64,000 nucleotides of DNA from positions 232,931-296,930 of the forward strand of contig JANQQU010000084.1 of NCBI GenBank assembly GCA_028284905.1. The letters are read 5' to 3'. Both the position numbers and the translations under genes were made by a program. Source of the stretch: Calditrichia bacterium (GTDB lineage Bacteria > Calditrichota > Calditrichia > RBG-13-44-9 > J075). The notes beneath the pieces are model-generated. The model ran no database searches, was not told where the DNA came from, and saw only the letters and a program-made list of their open reading frames with translations. Positions 36,833-46,982 of this stretch are shown in pieces. Each line of letters opens with the position of its first letter. The first letter of the stretch is position 1.

Positions 36833-39421
36833 CTATTTCTCCGGGTATAAATCGGCCCACCATTCGCCCTGATCTTTCAACTGCTTATCAAACCAGGCGA
36901 GTATCGTCTTTTGCCAAATGATTCGTTTCTTGTAATCAAGAATATGATGATCCTGACCTTTTACCTGAACATATTCGACATCTTTCCCTAATAATTTTAA
37001 TGCGACATAAAACTGATCGCTCTCTCCGGGAGGAACGTTGGTGTCGGAATCTCCATGTAGCAATAGCAGCGGCTTATTTACCTTATCAGCATTGAACAGT
37101 GGGCTTTGATCGACGTAAATATCTTTCCGGTTCCAGGGAAAGCTTTCCGCGGTGGCAACAGAGCTGTAGAGATATCCCCAATAGCCTTCGCCCCAGTAAC
37201 TGGAGAGTGCACTGATTCCGGCGTGAGAAATTCCGGTCGCGAACATATCGGTTTGTGTCAGCAGGCTCATCGTCATAAATCCACCATAAGAAGCGCCGAT
37301 ACAACCGATTTTATCCTTGTTTACAAAAGGATGCGCTTCGAGAAATTTTTCCGTGCCTTCCATAATATCGGAAGCCGCCTGTTTGCCCCAATCGTTTACA
37401 TGCAGGGCGGAAAAAGCCTGACCAAATCCCGGCGCACCGCTCGGTTGCATCACATAGACCATGTAACCCTGGGCAGCAAACAAATTCAGCGGATAACGTC
37501 CACCAAAGTTTCGTTCCACCACCGAAGTGCCACCATAATAGTAAACGATGCAGGGATACTGTTGCGCGGGATCAAAATTCGGGGGATAATAAACCCGCCC
37601 ATCGATAGTTGTTCCCTGATTGTTGGTAAAGTTGAAGGTTTTCAGATCACCAAAGGATACATTGGCATACGTGCTTTTCTCCGGTGCGGACAAGCGGCGG
37701 TGCTTGTTCTTTTTCAAATCGAGAATGTAGGCCTGATGGGGCATTTGCGCGCTGGAGCCAAAATAGATCGCTATCGGCTTATTACGGGCAATACTGTAGG
37801 AGGAGACGACATCAATGCCGGTATCAAGCTGCTGAAAGCTGTTCTTCTTAACAGAATAGGCGAAGAGGCGATCATATTCCCGATCGATAACGCTAAAGTA
37901 AATGGTATTATTATCATGCCAGTAGCCGCTGTTAATCGCCGGATCAAAATCTTTGGTTATCGGCGTTACGGATTTGCCGGCAATATCATAAATAAATGCC
38001 TGGGTGTCATAGTCATTCGGAATGACGCCTTCGGGGAGGTTTCGGCCGATGCCGTCAAAGAGGGAAGCGCCACCAGTGATCAGCAGTTTTTTTCCATTGG
38101 GAGACCATTGAACATTGCCAATCCAGCCAAACTGGCCAAGCGTATCCACCTTAAGTGTCGATAAAGTCATCACCGACAGCGTCGACTGGGTGTAGGGGCG
38201 CTGCGCATAATTATCGACTGTTTGAGAGAATATCAGCTTCTTGCCGTCCGGACTAATCGCCCCCATGGAAGTGCCCAGCTTACCGCTGGTTAAACGCTGA
38301 CGGGCACCACTGTTTACATCAACGCGGTAGAGATATTCATTGGTGCGGAAATAAGGCCACTTGTCCCGTAAACTGCGGAAATGCTTAACGCCGCGTTTAT
38401 CCGCCTCCGGCGTTTCCGTAACGGTGTAGATAATGAAACTGCCATCGGGCGACCAGGAGAAACCGCCGAAATCTTCCACATCTTCCATTAAAACGCTTTG
38501 AGAACCTGATGGCAAATCAACGATCCATAAGGTCGTCTTTTTCTTAGCAGATTTTGTGTAAGCAAAAGTTTTACCGCTTGGCGCCCAGCTAACGCTTCCG
38601 AGGGCGGTTCTGGCGCGAAAGGTTTGGATCAACTTGCCGGTGCTAACATTGCGTAGTTCCATCCAGGACTCACTGCCGCCATCCTCCGGTAAAACGCGTC
38701 GATACTGCACTGTTGCCCACTCGCCATCGGCAGAAATGGATACACCGCTGATTTTCGGACCATCAAGAAGATGGTGTACATTCATCACTTGTGTGGGGGA
38801 GGTGGAGAGGGTAATATCGGCTTCATTTGCCGGGTCATCCAGCGTCAACGCCGCTTTGATGTCCATCGCTGCATCGACATCCGGGTCGGAAAGCACCTCT
38901 ACCAAGACCAGGTGTTTGCCGGTTTCCAACTTTAGGTTATAGCTCAGCTTGCCGGCGTCCTCTTTTTCGCTGCTGCTTTTTTTCGAAACGTTTTCGCCAT
39001 TAACATAAAGTGTCAGCAAATGACGGCTATGAATCGTTAGTTTGCCTTTCACCCAACGGCTGGCATCGATATAAGCAGCGAGATAGACAGTTTGCGGGGA
39101 CTTTCCTTTTCCCTGTTTAATTACCAGGCCATCATTTCCGCTATTTACGGCTGTCCAGGTAAGTTGTTTACCGGCTGTCCAGGCCAAACTTTCATTCGCG
39201 GAGGGCCAAAAGCTGCTAACACTGCGCGTTTCAAAACTCTGTAGATCTTTGAGCTTAAAGCCATCACCGTGAAATGCGGGGAGCGGCGTCTTTACCGGGC
39301 CTGCCTGCAGCCACTCGGTAATGGGAAGCTCTTTTTTGGATGCTTCAGACTGTGCCTGCGATTGCTCTGTCATAAAAAAGATTACCCCGAGAATAAGAAT
39401 AAGTGGAAATAACCGTTTCAC
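36833..39421 (-). CDS. secreted S9-family prolyl oligopeptidase/dipeptidyl peptidase
   Basis: This is an 862-residue exported serine peptidase. The signal peptide ends near 'SQAQS', a beta-propeller with TolB/PD40-like repeats ('SWSPDGSFIIYTV', 'ISPDGKKLIFSQ', 'WSPNGKKLLIT') follows, then a C-terminal alpha/beta-hydrolase domain. The nucleophile is in 'GCIGASYGGFMTM', the Asp in 'LLHGDSDTNVPP' and the His in 'GQDHHILDYKKR'. It would degrade peptides in the periplasm or outside. Its gene is 23 bp upstream of cysS on the same strand. Confidence 0.92.
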   Translation of the reverse strand: MKRLFPLILILGVIFFMTEQSQAQSEASKKELPITEWLQAGPVKTPLPAFHGDGFKLKDLQSFETRSVSSFWPSANESLAWTAGKQLTWTAVNSGNDGLVIKQGKGKSPQTVYLAAYIDASRWVKGKLTIHSRHLLTLYVNGENVSKKSSSEKEDAGKLSYNLKLETGKHLVLVEVLSDPDVDAAMDIKAALTLDDPANEADITLSTSPTQVMNVHHLLDGPKISGVSISADGEWATVQYRRVLPEDGGSESWMELRNVSTGKLIQTFRARTALGSVSWAPSGKTFAYTKSAKKKTTLWIVDLPSGSQSVLMEDVEDFGGFSWSPDGSFIIYTVTETPEADKRGVKHFRSLRDKWPYFRTNEYLYRVDVNSGARQRLTSGKLGTSMGAISPDGKKLIFSQTVDNYAQRPYTQSTLSVMTLSTLKVDTLGQFGWIGNVQWSPNGKKLLITGGASLFDGIGRNLPEGVIPNDYDTQAFIYDIAGKSVTPITKDFDPAINSGYWHDNNTIYFSVIDREYDRLFAYSVKKNSFQQLDTGIDVVSSYSIARNKPIAIYFGSSAQMPHQAYILDLKKNKHRRLSAPEKSTYANVSFGDLKTFNFTNNQGTTIDGRVYYPPNFDPAQQYPCIVYYYGGTSVVERNFGGRYPLNLFAAQGYMVYVMQPSGAPGFGQAFSALHVNDWGKQAASDIMEGTEKFLEAHPFVNKDKIGCIGASYGGFMTMSLLTQTDMFATGISHAGISALSSYWGEGYWGYLYSSVATAESFPWNRKDIYVDQSPLFNADKVNKPLLLLHGDSDTNVPPGESDQFYVALKLLGKDVEYVQVKGQDHHILDYKKRIIWQKTILAWFDKQLKDQGEWWADLYPEK

Positions 39422-39680
39422 CTGGACCTCCTACAGAATAATTGAAAGATTCAAATTACCAAAGAACAAAATGCTTTCGATAATAAAGTATAAGATGGAA
39501 ATATAATCATCCGAGTTTAACCCACCTAACGACATTTTAATTGATTTGTTCATCGACTATCAACGCGTAATAAAAATGTTGTTGTCGCATTTATAAATAA
39601 TTCTTTGAAACAAAATTCAAAAAATCCAGAATATTTGTGAAATAATGAACAAGAAAGTTCGTTGTTAAAAGGAGAACAAA

Positions 39681-41021
39681 ATGACAGTTGAAAAAAATAT
39701 GCTTACAAACAAGAAGGAACGACCCCGTGTTATTATCATCGGGGGAGGGTTTGGGGGGCTATATGCGGCGCAGAACCTCGGTCGCCAGAATGTTGAAGTA
39801 TTGCTGATCGATAAACGGAATTTCCACCTGTTTCAGCCCTTACTTTACCAGGTTGCTACCGGAGGATTATCCCCGGGAGATATTGCTTCTCCATTACGGG
39901 CGGTGGTAAGTAAATACAAAAACATCCGGGTGGTTAAAGGAGAAGTGCAGAACATCGATCTTGCTCGCAAAAAGGTGTTCCTGGAAAACGAAGCCTATAG
40001 TTATGACCAGTTGATTGTCGCTGCGGGTGCACAACATCATTATTTCGGTAACGATCAATGGGCGCCGAAAGCACCAGGATTGAAGACAATCGAAGATGCC
40101 CTCGAAATGCGCCGCCGTATCTTCCAGGCGTTTGAAAATGCTGAGAAGGAAAGCGATCCGCAACTGCGTCAGGCCTGGTTGAATTTTGTGATTATCGGTG
40201 GTGGGCCGACCGGGGTAGAGCTTGCCGGTGCACTGGCGGAATTGGCTTATGAAACCCTGAAAAATGATTTTGCGGCAATGGATCCCAGCGAAACACGCAT
40301 TACCCTGATTGAAGGCGCACCCAGAATTCTAGGCAGCTATCCCGAGCAGCTTTCGGTAAAGGCGCAAAAGACCCTGGAAAAACTTGGCGTGAACATCAAA
40401 ACGGACTCGCTGGTGATCGACATTGATGATAACCAGTTAAGGGTGCAGCAGGGAGATGCAAGTGAAACGATTCGCGCCAAAACAATACTTTGGGGCGCGG
40501 GTGTTAAAATGGCCGGGCTGGCGGATATTCTTGCCCGGGAAAGTGATGCCGTGCAGGATCGCACCGGGAGAATACATGTCAGCGCGAATCTTCAGTTGGA
40601 AAACTATCCGGAAGTATTTGTCATTGGTGATATGGCTTACCTGGAGGATAAAAACGGCGAAGCTTTGCCCGGTGTCGCACCCGTCGCGATGCAACAGGGA
40701 AAATATGTCGCTAAATTGATTCGGCGGCAATTGAAAGGGAAGCCGGTAAAACCGTTTCGCTATCTCAATAAGGGCAGTCTCGCAGTTATTGGCCGTAATG
40801 CAGCTGTGGCGGACTTTGGATTCGCTCACCTGGCCGGTTGGCCTGCCTGGCTGGTTTGGATTTTTGTGCATATTGCCTATTTAATTGAATATGAAAATCG
40901 CCTGCTGGTGCTTATTCAATGGGCCAGTAATTATCTTACCCGGAAGAAAGGTGCACGCCTGATTACTGGTGATTTAACGGTGCATTCATCGAAAGAAAAA
41001 GATGTTTCAAATGTTTATTAA
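39681..41021 (+). CDS. ndh: type II NADH:quinone oxidoreductase
   Basis: This is a 446-residue non-proton-pumping NADH dehydrogenase. The FAD motif is 'IIIGGGFGGLYAAQNL' and the NAD motif 'IIGGGPTGVELAGALAELA'. The quinone-side 'GVAPVAMQQGKYVAKLI' and a C-terminal amphipathic/membrane segment ('WPAWLVWIFVHIAYLI') complete the typical Ndh plan. AAAGGAG is placed 7-8 bases before ATG. It feeds electrons into the quinone pool at the cytoplasmic face. Confidence 0.93.
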   Translation: MTVEKNMLTNKKERPRVIIIGGGFGGLYAAQNLGRQNVEVLLIDKRNFHLFQPLLYQVATGGLSPGDIASPLRAVVSKYKNIRVVKGEVQNIDLARKKVFLENEAYSYDQLIVAAGAQHHYFGNDQWAPKAPGLKTIEDALEMRRRIFQAFENAEKESDPQLRQAWLNFVIIGGGPTGVELAGALAELAYETLKNDFAAMDPSETRITLIEGAPRILGSYPEQLSVKAQKTLEKLGVNIKTDSLVIDIDDNQLRVQQGDASETIRAKTILWGAGVKMAGLADILARESDAVQDRTGRIHVSANLQLENYPEVFVIGDMAYLEDKNGEALPGVAPVAMQQGKYVAKLIRRQLKGKPVKPFRYLNKGSLAVIGRNAAVADFGFAHLAGWPAWLVWIFVHIAYLIEYENRLLVLIQWASNYLTRKKGARLITGDLTVHSSKEKDVSNVY

Positions 41022-41102
41022 TAAACACCTTGAGTGCCCTTTTGTAAGTCTGCTCCGTCTAAAGAGGAACCCTGTTTTATACTGACGCGTAGAAAATAAG
41101 AG

Positions 41103-41131
41103 TTGACAATTGTTGTTCGTGGATTTAGTAT
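41103..41131 (+). promoter_or_regulatory. promoter of the redoxin - TlpA genes
   Basis: TTGACA (41103-41108), 17-bp spacer, TAGTAT (41126-41131), about 90 bases before the ATG at 41221. Confidence 0.5.
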
Positions 41132-41220
41132 AGGAACGGGTAGGACAAATGTGACCTCTCGTGGGAAAAACGGTCACAATCTGTAAAGACGAAGTGAATT
41201 TAAACGAAGGATGATGAGAC

Positions 41221-41799
41221 ATGAAACGGTTGAAGAACTTGCTAATGATCGCACTATTAGTAGCCATGAGCATGCTGTTGGCAGGTGCCCTGAAACCCGG
41301 AACTTCGGTAACGAATTTTTCTTTACCGGATCCCAGTGGCAAAATCCATCAATTGGATGATTATAAAGGCAGTAAGGCAATTGCCATTATTTACATATCG
41401 ACGAAATGTCCGGTATCTAATGCCTATAACGAAAGAATGGCGAAACTGCATGCGGCCTATGCCGATAAAGGTGTGGTTTTTCTCGGTATCAACGCTAATA
41501 AACGGGAAAGCTTGACGGAGATTGCCAGTCACGCAGAAAAGAACGGCCTGAACTTTACCATTCTAAAAGATGAGGGTAATAAGGTCGCGGACATTTTCGG
41601 TGCGACAGTAACTCCAGAAGTATACCTGCTGGACGGCAATCTGACAGTGCAATATCACGGTCATATCGATGATAGTCAGCGTCCCGGACAAGTAAAGCGA
41701 AACAGTCTGCAGGTCGCGATTGATGAAATGATTGCCGGTCAGGCACTGAGTGTCAGCGAGACCAAAGCTTTTGGCTGTAGTATTAAACGAGTTCGTTAA
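41221..41799 (+). CDS. exported AhpC/TSA-type redoxin
   Basis: This 192-residue protein has an N-terminal hydrophobic leader and a thioredoxin-fold peroxiredoxin-like domain ('FSLPDPSGKIHQLDDYKG', 'STKCPVSNAYNERM', 'TVTPEVYLLDG'). C63 sits at the peroxidatic/CxxC first position, but the second Cys of a CxxC is absent; another Cys lies near the end ('AFGCSIKRV'). It could be a peroxiredoxin or a thiol-disulfide partner of the next gene, whose ATG overlaps this stop (TAATG). Confidence 0.85.
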   Translation: MKRLKNLLMIALLVAMSMLLAGALKPGTSVTNFSLPDPSGKIHQLDDYKGSKAIAIIYISTKCPVSNAYNERMAKLHAAYADKGVVFLGINANKRESLTEIASHAEKNGLNFTILKDEGNKVADIFGATVTPEVYLLDGNLTVQYHGHIDDSQRPGQVKRNSLQVAIDEMIAGQALSVSETKAFGCSIKRVR

Positions 41800-42317
41800 T
41801 GAAACAATTTATCACTTTTCTTGCGGGGATAATGCTCCTTGCAATCTTTTTAACCGGATGTGCGGAAACCCCGCCATCCGGTTCTTCTTTGATGGTTCAG
41901 AAAATCGACGAATCCGGCTTCGATGATCTGGTGAATCAGCGGGATGGTAAGATTCTGTTCATCAACATTTGGGCGACCTGGTGTGTGCCCTGTATTGAAG
42001 AATTTCCCTACCTGATCCAATTAGCCGACGAGTATCGTGATGCCGATGTGGATTTTATCGGTATCAGCGCCGATTTTGATGACGAGATCGAACGAAAAAT
42101 TATCCCCTTCCTAAAAAAACAAAAAGCCAACTTTCCAAACTATGTCCGTTCCTTTGCAAATGATGAAGACTTCATCAACGGCGTTAATCGCGATTGGAGC
42201 GGTGGCTTACCGGCAACGGTTATCTACGACAAGAGCGGTAATCGCGCCGCATTCCTCTTGGGCAAAAAGGATTACCTGACTTTTAAACAGGCGATTGACT
42301 CAGTGCTTGCCTTATAA
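41799..42317 (+). CDS. TlpA/ResA-like thioredoxin lipoprotein
   Basis: This 172-residue lipoprotein has a leader ending in the lipobox 'LTGC' (C21), then a TlpA-type thioredoxin domain with the redox motif 'WATWCVPCIEEFP' and the cis-Pro in 'SGGLPATVIYD'. It is a membrane-tethered periplasmic disulfide reductase, typically serving cytochrome c maturation or repair of oxidised thiols. It is translationally coupled to the preceding redoxin. Confidence 0.9.
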   Translation: MKQFITFLAGIMLLAIFLTGCAETPPSGSSLMVQKIDESGFDDLVNQRDGKILFINIWATWCVPCIEEFPYLIQLADEYRDADVDFIGISADFDDEIERKIIPFLKKQKANFPNYVRSFANDEDFINGVNRDWSGGLPATVIYDKSGNRAAFLLGKKDYLTFKQAIDSVLAL

Positions 42318-42409
42318 TTTCCCTGCCAATTTTCGCTTCGATATTTCTTCCAAATGTAATAGATTAAGCGGCGTAACAGTTTTGTGGAATTCGCAATAAC
42401 AGCGCAATG

Positions 42410-42569
42410 GGAAAATTCCAAATAGCAAACAACAAAACACAAAACACAAATAAATGCCAATTTCAAAATTCCCAAACTAAAGGGAGTTAAAGTTTTATAG
42501 TTTCGATCATTGAAAATTGGCATTTGAGATTTATTTGAAATTTGGTTTTTGTTATTTGAAATTTATTCC
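42410..42569. repeat. A/T-rich word-built inverted repeat (CAAAT / AATTCC words)
   Basis: The gap 42318-42629 holds one imperfect palindrome. The left arm (42410-42477) is made of reiterated ACAAA and CCAATTTCAAAAT words, and the right arm (42491-42569) is the degenerate reverse complement. No coding potential is seen. It separates the thioredoxin pair from the TRAP permeases. Confidence 0.65.
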
Positions 42570-42629
42570 AAAACAGTTTTGAATTTGGTAATAATAAAGC
42601 TACCGAAATTTACCCTGGCTGGAGGACAT

Positions 42630-43148
42630 GTGAACTTCTTGAAAAGCTATATCCGTTTTATCGATAAATTAAACGAACGGATTGGCCAGGGCGTTGCCTG
42701 GCTGACGACCTTGTTAGTGCTGGTGGTTTGTTACGACGTTTTTACCCGCTATTTATTACGAAGTAGCTCTGTCGCAGTGCAGGAGCTGGAATGGCACCTG
42801 TTTTCCTTCGTTTTTCTCCTGGCTGCCGCCTACACATTCAAGGCCGACCGACATGTGCGGGTGGATGTTTTTTATTCCAGATTTAGCGAACGGCAGAAGG
42901 CCTGGGTGAATTTGCTCGGTGGATTGATATTTCTTCTGCCATTTTGCATTGTCGCTTTTATCGCCTCGGAAAATTTTGTGATCAACTCTTTTATGCTCGG
43001 GGAAAAATCCCCCAATCCCGGTGGATTACCAGCGCGCTATATTTTGAAAGCGGTGATTCCGGCTGGCTTTCTGTTATTGCTGTTACAGGGGATTGCCAGC
43101 ATTTTCCGCTCCCTGTTGGTATTACGGGGAGAGGAGGCGGTGCAATGA
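42630..43148 (+). CDS. TRAP transporter small permease (DctQ family)
   Basis: This 172-residue protein has four membrane helices and the DctQ signature around '[30 protein letters not shown]'. It forms the small membrane subunit of a TRAP transporter driven by the sodium gradient. The start is GTG 42630, with GGAGG at 42621-42625; an upstream frame to 42549 overlaps the repeat and lacks a ribosome site. Its stop overlaps the dctM ATG. Confidence 0.9.
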   Translation: MNFLKSYIRFIDKLNERIGQGVAWLTTLLVLVVCYDVFTRYLLRSSSVAVQELEWHLFSFVFLLAAAYTFKADRHVRVDVFYSRFSERQKAWVNLLGGLIFLLPFCIVAFIASENFVINSFMLGEKSPNPGGLPARYILKAVIPAGFLLLLLQGIASIFRSLLVLRGEEAVQ

Positions 43149-44461
43149 TGGAAGCGATGCCGTTGATTCTCTTTTTTGTGGTTTTTCTCCTGCTGGTTTT
43201 GGGCTACCCAGTGGCTTTTACCCTGGGAGGCGTCTCGGTGATTTTTGGGCTGCTCACCTTCGGATTTAACTTCTTCCATTTGTTGCCGTTGCGGGTTTGG
43301 GGGATTATGACCAACTACGTTTTGATCGCCGTGCCATTATTCGTTTATATGGGCGTGATGTTGGAGAAATCCGGCCTGGCGGAAGAGCTTCTCGAGACAA
43401 TGGCTTTGCTGTTTGGGCGGATGCGTGGCGGCCTGGCGATTTCGGTTATTATCGTTGGCGCCATGCTGGCAGCTTCTACCGGCATTGTTGGGGCGACAGT
43501 CGTTACGATGGGATTACTGAGTTTGCCCACGATGCTAAAGCGGGGATACAGCATTCCCCTGGCAACCGGTACGATTTCCGCTTCCGGCACCCTTGGGCAG
43601 ATTATTCCCCCCAGTATTGTATTAGTATTGCTCGGCAGTGTGATGAATGTATCAGTGGGAGATATGTTTATGGGGGCGGTCATCCCCGGGGTTATTCTTG
43701 TATCTCTTTATCTGATCTGGATTGTTATTGCCAGCATCATCGACCCGGAATCGGCACCGGCGATGCCAGCGGAAGAGCTGGCGAAATTTCATGGGCCGGA
43801 AATGATTGTCCGCGTCGTGCAGGCTTTTTTGCTGCCCTTCCTGTTGATTATGGCTGTGCTCGGATCAATTTTTATGGGAATAGCATCACCAACCGAAGCA
43901 GCAGCAGTTGGCGCCTTCGGGGCGACATTACTGACCGTTTTTCGGGGAAAGCTGAGTCTGGAAAAATTACAGATGGTAATGCGGGAAACGACTCACTTAA
44001 CCTCAATGGTTTTTATGATTCTCGCCGGCGCAACCGCCTTTGGCCTGGTTTTCCGCGGTATGGATGGGGATGCTTATTTAACCAATTTGATTGTTGATGC
44101 GCAGCTCAGCCCGGAGGCGTTTCTGTTTTTAGTCATGGTGGTTGTCTTTATTGCCGGATTTTTTATCGACTTCATCGAAATTACGTTTATTATCGTGCCG
44201 GTAGTCGTGCCAATCTTTCAAGTCCTGAACATCGATTTGCTCTGGCTGGGCATATTATTCGCGATGAATTTACAAACTTCTTTCCTGACACCGCCGTTTG
44301 GATTCGCCCTGTTTTACCTGAAAGGCGTTGCCCCGCCAGAAGTGCAAACCTCGCATATTTATCGGGGAATTATTCCATTTATCGTTATTCAGCTGATTGC
44401 CTTGATGCTGGTGGTTTTCTTTCCGGAATTGGCGACCTGGCTGCCGAAGGCGATTTTGTGA
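43145..44461 (+). CDS. TRAP transporter large permease (DctM family)
   Basis: This is a 438-residue polytopic protein with about 11-12 helices. '[21 protein letters not shown]' and '[18 protein letters not shown]' are DctM/TRAP family signatures. With DctQ it moves an organic acid into the cytoplasm. The start at 43145 (ATGATGGAAG) overlaps dctQ by 4 bp; the longer frame to 42944 only reads through dctQ. No substrate-binding protein gene (DctP or TAXI) is adjacent. Confidence 0.93.
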   Translation: MMEAMPLILFFVVFLLLVLGYPVAFTLGGVSVIFGLLTFGFNFFHLLPLRVWGIMTNYVLIAVPLFVYMGVMLEKSGLAEELLETMALLFGRMRGGLAISVIIVGAMLAASTGIVGATVVTMGLLSLPTMLKRGYSIPLATGTISASGTLGQIIPPSIVLVLLGSVMNVSVGDMFMGAVIPGVILVSLYLIWIVIASIIDPESAPAMPAEELAKFHGPEMIVRVVQAFLLPFLLIMAVLGSIFMGIASPTEAAAVGAFGATLLTVFRGKLSLEKLQMVMRETTHLTSMVFMILAGATAFGLVFRGMDGDAYLTNLIVDAQLSPEAFLFLVMVVVFIAGFFIDFIEITFIIVPVVVPIFQVLNIDLLWLGILFAMNLQTSFLTPPFGFALFYLKGVAPPEVQTSHIYRGIIPFIVIQLIALMLVVFFPELATWLPKAIL

Positions 44462-44956
44462 GGCAGGCCGTAGACTCTTAGGCTGAGGGCTTTAGAGGAG
44501 GAAAATGTAAAATGTCCAATAATGAATGTCGAATTTCCAAATGTTTTCTTCACTTGGAAATTGGACATTGAAAATTCATCATTGGAAATTTCCAAATGGC
44601 CATAGGCCTAATAGCATCAGGCAGGGAAAATAGGCTTTAGACTTTTAGGCTGTGGGCTTTAGGGGAGGAAAATGTAAAATATCCAATAATGAATGTCGAA
44701 TTTCCAAATGTTTTCTTCACTTGGAAATTCGACATTGAAAATTCATCATTGGAAATTTCCAAATGGCCATAGGCCTAATAGCATCACGCAGGGAAAATAG
44801 GCTTTAGACTTTTAGGCTGTGGGCTTTCTGGGAATAAAATGTAAAATGTCCAATAATGAATGTCGAATTTCCAAATGTTTTCTTCACTTGGAAATTGGAC
44901 ATTGAAAATTCATCATTGGAAATTTCCTAATGGCCTTAGGCCTATGGCCTAAAAGC
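44462..44956. repeat. three tandem 167-bp repeats with internal hairpins
   Basis: The anchor AAAATGTAAAAT recurs at 44502, 44669 and 44836, an exact 167-bp period. Each unit contains an inverted repeat, AATGTCGAATTTCC against GGAAATTSGACATT, then TGGCCATAGGCCTA and GGCTTTAG words. Unit 2 has a fully paired stem; units 1 and 3 have one mismatch. The array fills the whole gap between the stops of two convergent genes. Confidence 0.9.
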
Positions 44957-46687
44957 CTATCTCACCAGAATCATCTTTTTGGTAATGACACTACTGCCCG
45001 CACTGAGCTGATAGAAATAGATGCCGCTACCCACCGCAATACCATTTTCATTCACGCCATGCCAATCCACTTCATAGCTACCCGGGGCAAACTGCCGATC
45101 GGCCAAAGTTGCAATTCGCTGTCCGATGACGTTGTAGATCGCCAGCGTTATTCGCTGCTGCTGTGGCACATCGAAGCGAATTTGCGTGGATGGATTGAAA
45201 GGATTCGGGTAGTTCTCATGCAATACGAGCTTTTTAGGAATCGTTGTCGGATCGGAAATACCGGTGGTTGATTCGATGTAAATCGTTACCGGCACATGAT
45301 ACTGCATTCCGTTAACCGCATTCGATGTAAAAATCAATTGCGCCTGGTAAGTTGTTCCCACTGTGAGGCCGGAGGGATCAACATCGAAAGAGAAGCGGAC
45401 ACTGCCGCCCCCCGGAATATTACCGACCGGGATACCGCCGATAATTAACCAGTCTTCGCCGGGAGCGGAACTATCGGCAACTGCATAGATCAGGGCGCCA
45501 ACGCCGGGATTTTCGACCGTTAAATTATAACTTTGAATCCCCTGGGAATTGTCCAGCGTGTCGGAAATTGCGGCAGGTGTTACAGCGATTTGCGGGGTAA
45601 GAATTCCACCGATTGTCAGCTGCACAGGCACACTGAGATTCGGTGAATTGCTGCTGTTGTTCGCGATATTAATAAAAGCGGTGTAGACGCCATCCGGGTT
45701 AACAGAGATGACCTGATTGTTTAAAAGAAATGAATCACCAGGCGCGATTGTCGTAGCAATCGGATCAGTTGAAATGCCTGATCCGTCAAACTGAACCATC
45801 CAACTTACGCCATTTTCGCTGCCGCGCAGTCCATGGCCATATTCCGGTGCAAGATCCGGAAAGTCCAGTGCGCTGATACCAACTGCCGCCATGGCAACAT
45901 TCATATTGTCGAAAACCAATTGTGGGAAAAATAGCTTGAGCAAGTTGGCCTGCACCTGGTTACCGTCAAAGCTAAGCGGTATGGGCAATCCCACCAGATT
46001 GAGGGAGGTGTCGCCGCCGACAATAACAAAGGCTGACGGGGGAATTCCCAGCGAATCTCCTACCAAATTCCCGATATCCATAATCAGATCATATTCGCTA
46101 CCGACATCAAAAATGCCCGGTCCCAATCCCAGCGGTACCGGAAAGCTGCCGGTGCCGGCGTTCTGGTCCAGATCGAGTGATACCAGTGCGACTGCGGAAG
46201 AATCCGGTGCGTCAGCAAATTCAACTGTATATTTGTAGCTTAGAAAATCCTCATCGATATCGAGAGATACCAGGTCCAGCCCGGCTGTTTGTACATCTCC
46301 GACCGAATCGGTAATAGCGATCGTTTCTTGCGAGATTGCCGAAAATGGTTGTGCCAGGCGCCCTACCTTAGTAGGGTCAATATTGCTGGCAGCTAATTTC
46401 CGTTTAAGCTGTTGAATTAAGGCCTGTGTAGAAAATGGAATGTTCGTTTTCCCCGGGCGAGTTGTTGGAGGATTGCCAGGGCTATCGGTGATGGAGATTT
46501 CCAATGGCGCATCGCCATCATTATAAATCGTGATGTCCTGGGATTCCCAGGTAAATCTCGGCAAATTATGAGAGATTGTATCCTGACTGGTGCGAATAAT
46601 TGGCGCCGCGCCGGATGGATTGGATTGTCCGAATAGCGGCAACGCAGCAATGATGCCTGTTAACAAGAGATAATACCATTTCTTCAT
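44957..46687 (-). CDS. secreted protein with type IX secretion sorting domain
   Basis: This is a 576-residue exported protein. The signal peptide ends near 'PLFGQS'. A first beta-rich domain (residues ~130-330) has acidic loops such as 'SLDIDEDFLSYKYTVEFADAP'. Ig-like segments follow, with the 'QIAVTPAAISDTLDNSQ' type known from cell-surface proteins. The final ~85 residues are a T9SS type A sorting domain ('NYPNPFNPSTQIRFDVP', 'IYNVIGQRIATL', 'GIYFYQLSAG'). It should be moved across the outer membrane and cleaved or attached. The role of the cargo domain is unknown. Confidence 0.88.
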   Translation of the reverse strand: MKKWYYLLLTGIIAALPLFGQSNPSGAAPIIRTSQDTISHNLPRFTWESQDITIYNDGDAPLEISITDSPGNPPTTRPGKTNIPFSTQALIQQLKRKLAASNIDPTKVGRLAQPFSAISQETIAITDSVGDVQTAGLDLVSLDIDEDFLSYKYTVEFADAPDSSAVALVSLDLDQNAGTGSFPVPLGLGPGIFDVGSEYDLIMDIGNLVGDSLGIPPSAFVIVGGDTSLNLVGLPIPLSFDGNQVQANLLKLFFPQLVFDNMNVAMAAVGISALDFPDLAPEYGHGLRGSENGVSWMVQFDGSGISTDPIATTIAPGDSFLLNNQVISVNPDGVYTAFINIANNSSNSPNLSVPVQLTIGGILTPQIAVTPAAISDTLDNSQGIQSYNLTVENPGVGALIYAVADSSAPGEDWLIIGGIPVGNIPGGGSVRFSFDVDPSGLTVGTTYQAQLIFTSNAVNGMQYHVPVTIYIESTTGISDPTTIPKKLVLHENYPNPFNPSTQIRFDVPQQQRITLAIYNVIGQRIATLADRQFAPGSYEVDWHGVNENGIAVGSGIYFYQLSAGSSVITKKMILVR

Positions 46688-46910
46688 ACAATAAATTCCT
46701 TTATTAAAGCGTTTGTAAATCGATCTTCATCTTTTATACGTCTATATTAGTGATATCCCTCGGTGAACCGATTTTTTTTCAGCGCGTATACCGGGAATAT
46801 AATACGAATACATTTGGGAAACTGTGTGAAACGGCAACTTTTTCCGCCGAAAACTTGATAGATTCAGTTTTTTTGATAAATTCCCAAATAATTATTACCG
46901 ACTGAAGCAT

Positions 46911-46926
46911 GGGCTTTTAAAAGCCC
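46911..46926. terminator. GGGCTTTTAAAAGCCC palindrome
   Basis: This is a perfect 16-bp palindrome 57 bases before the next ATG, in a 295-bp gap between divergent genes. It is probably a regulatory site or leader hairpin; it is too short to be sure of termination. Confidence 0.35.
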
Positions 46927-46982
46927 GGACTTTTCCATTTAAAATATGAAACCAGCATACGGCAGGAACCTGCGGAGCGCCG

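Noticed and set aside
37106..38164. 352-codon open frame antisense to the S9 peptidase
   Set aside because: It lies fully inside a gene with clear catalytic motifs, has no recognisable domain and no ribosome site; it is a compositional shadow.
44462..44956. CRISPR array
   Set aside because: The whole 167-bp unit repeats with no unique spacers, and there are no cas genes.
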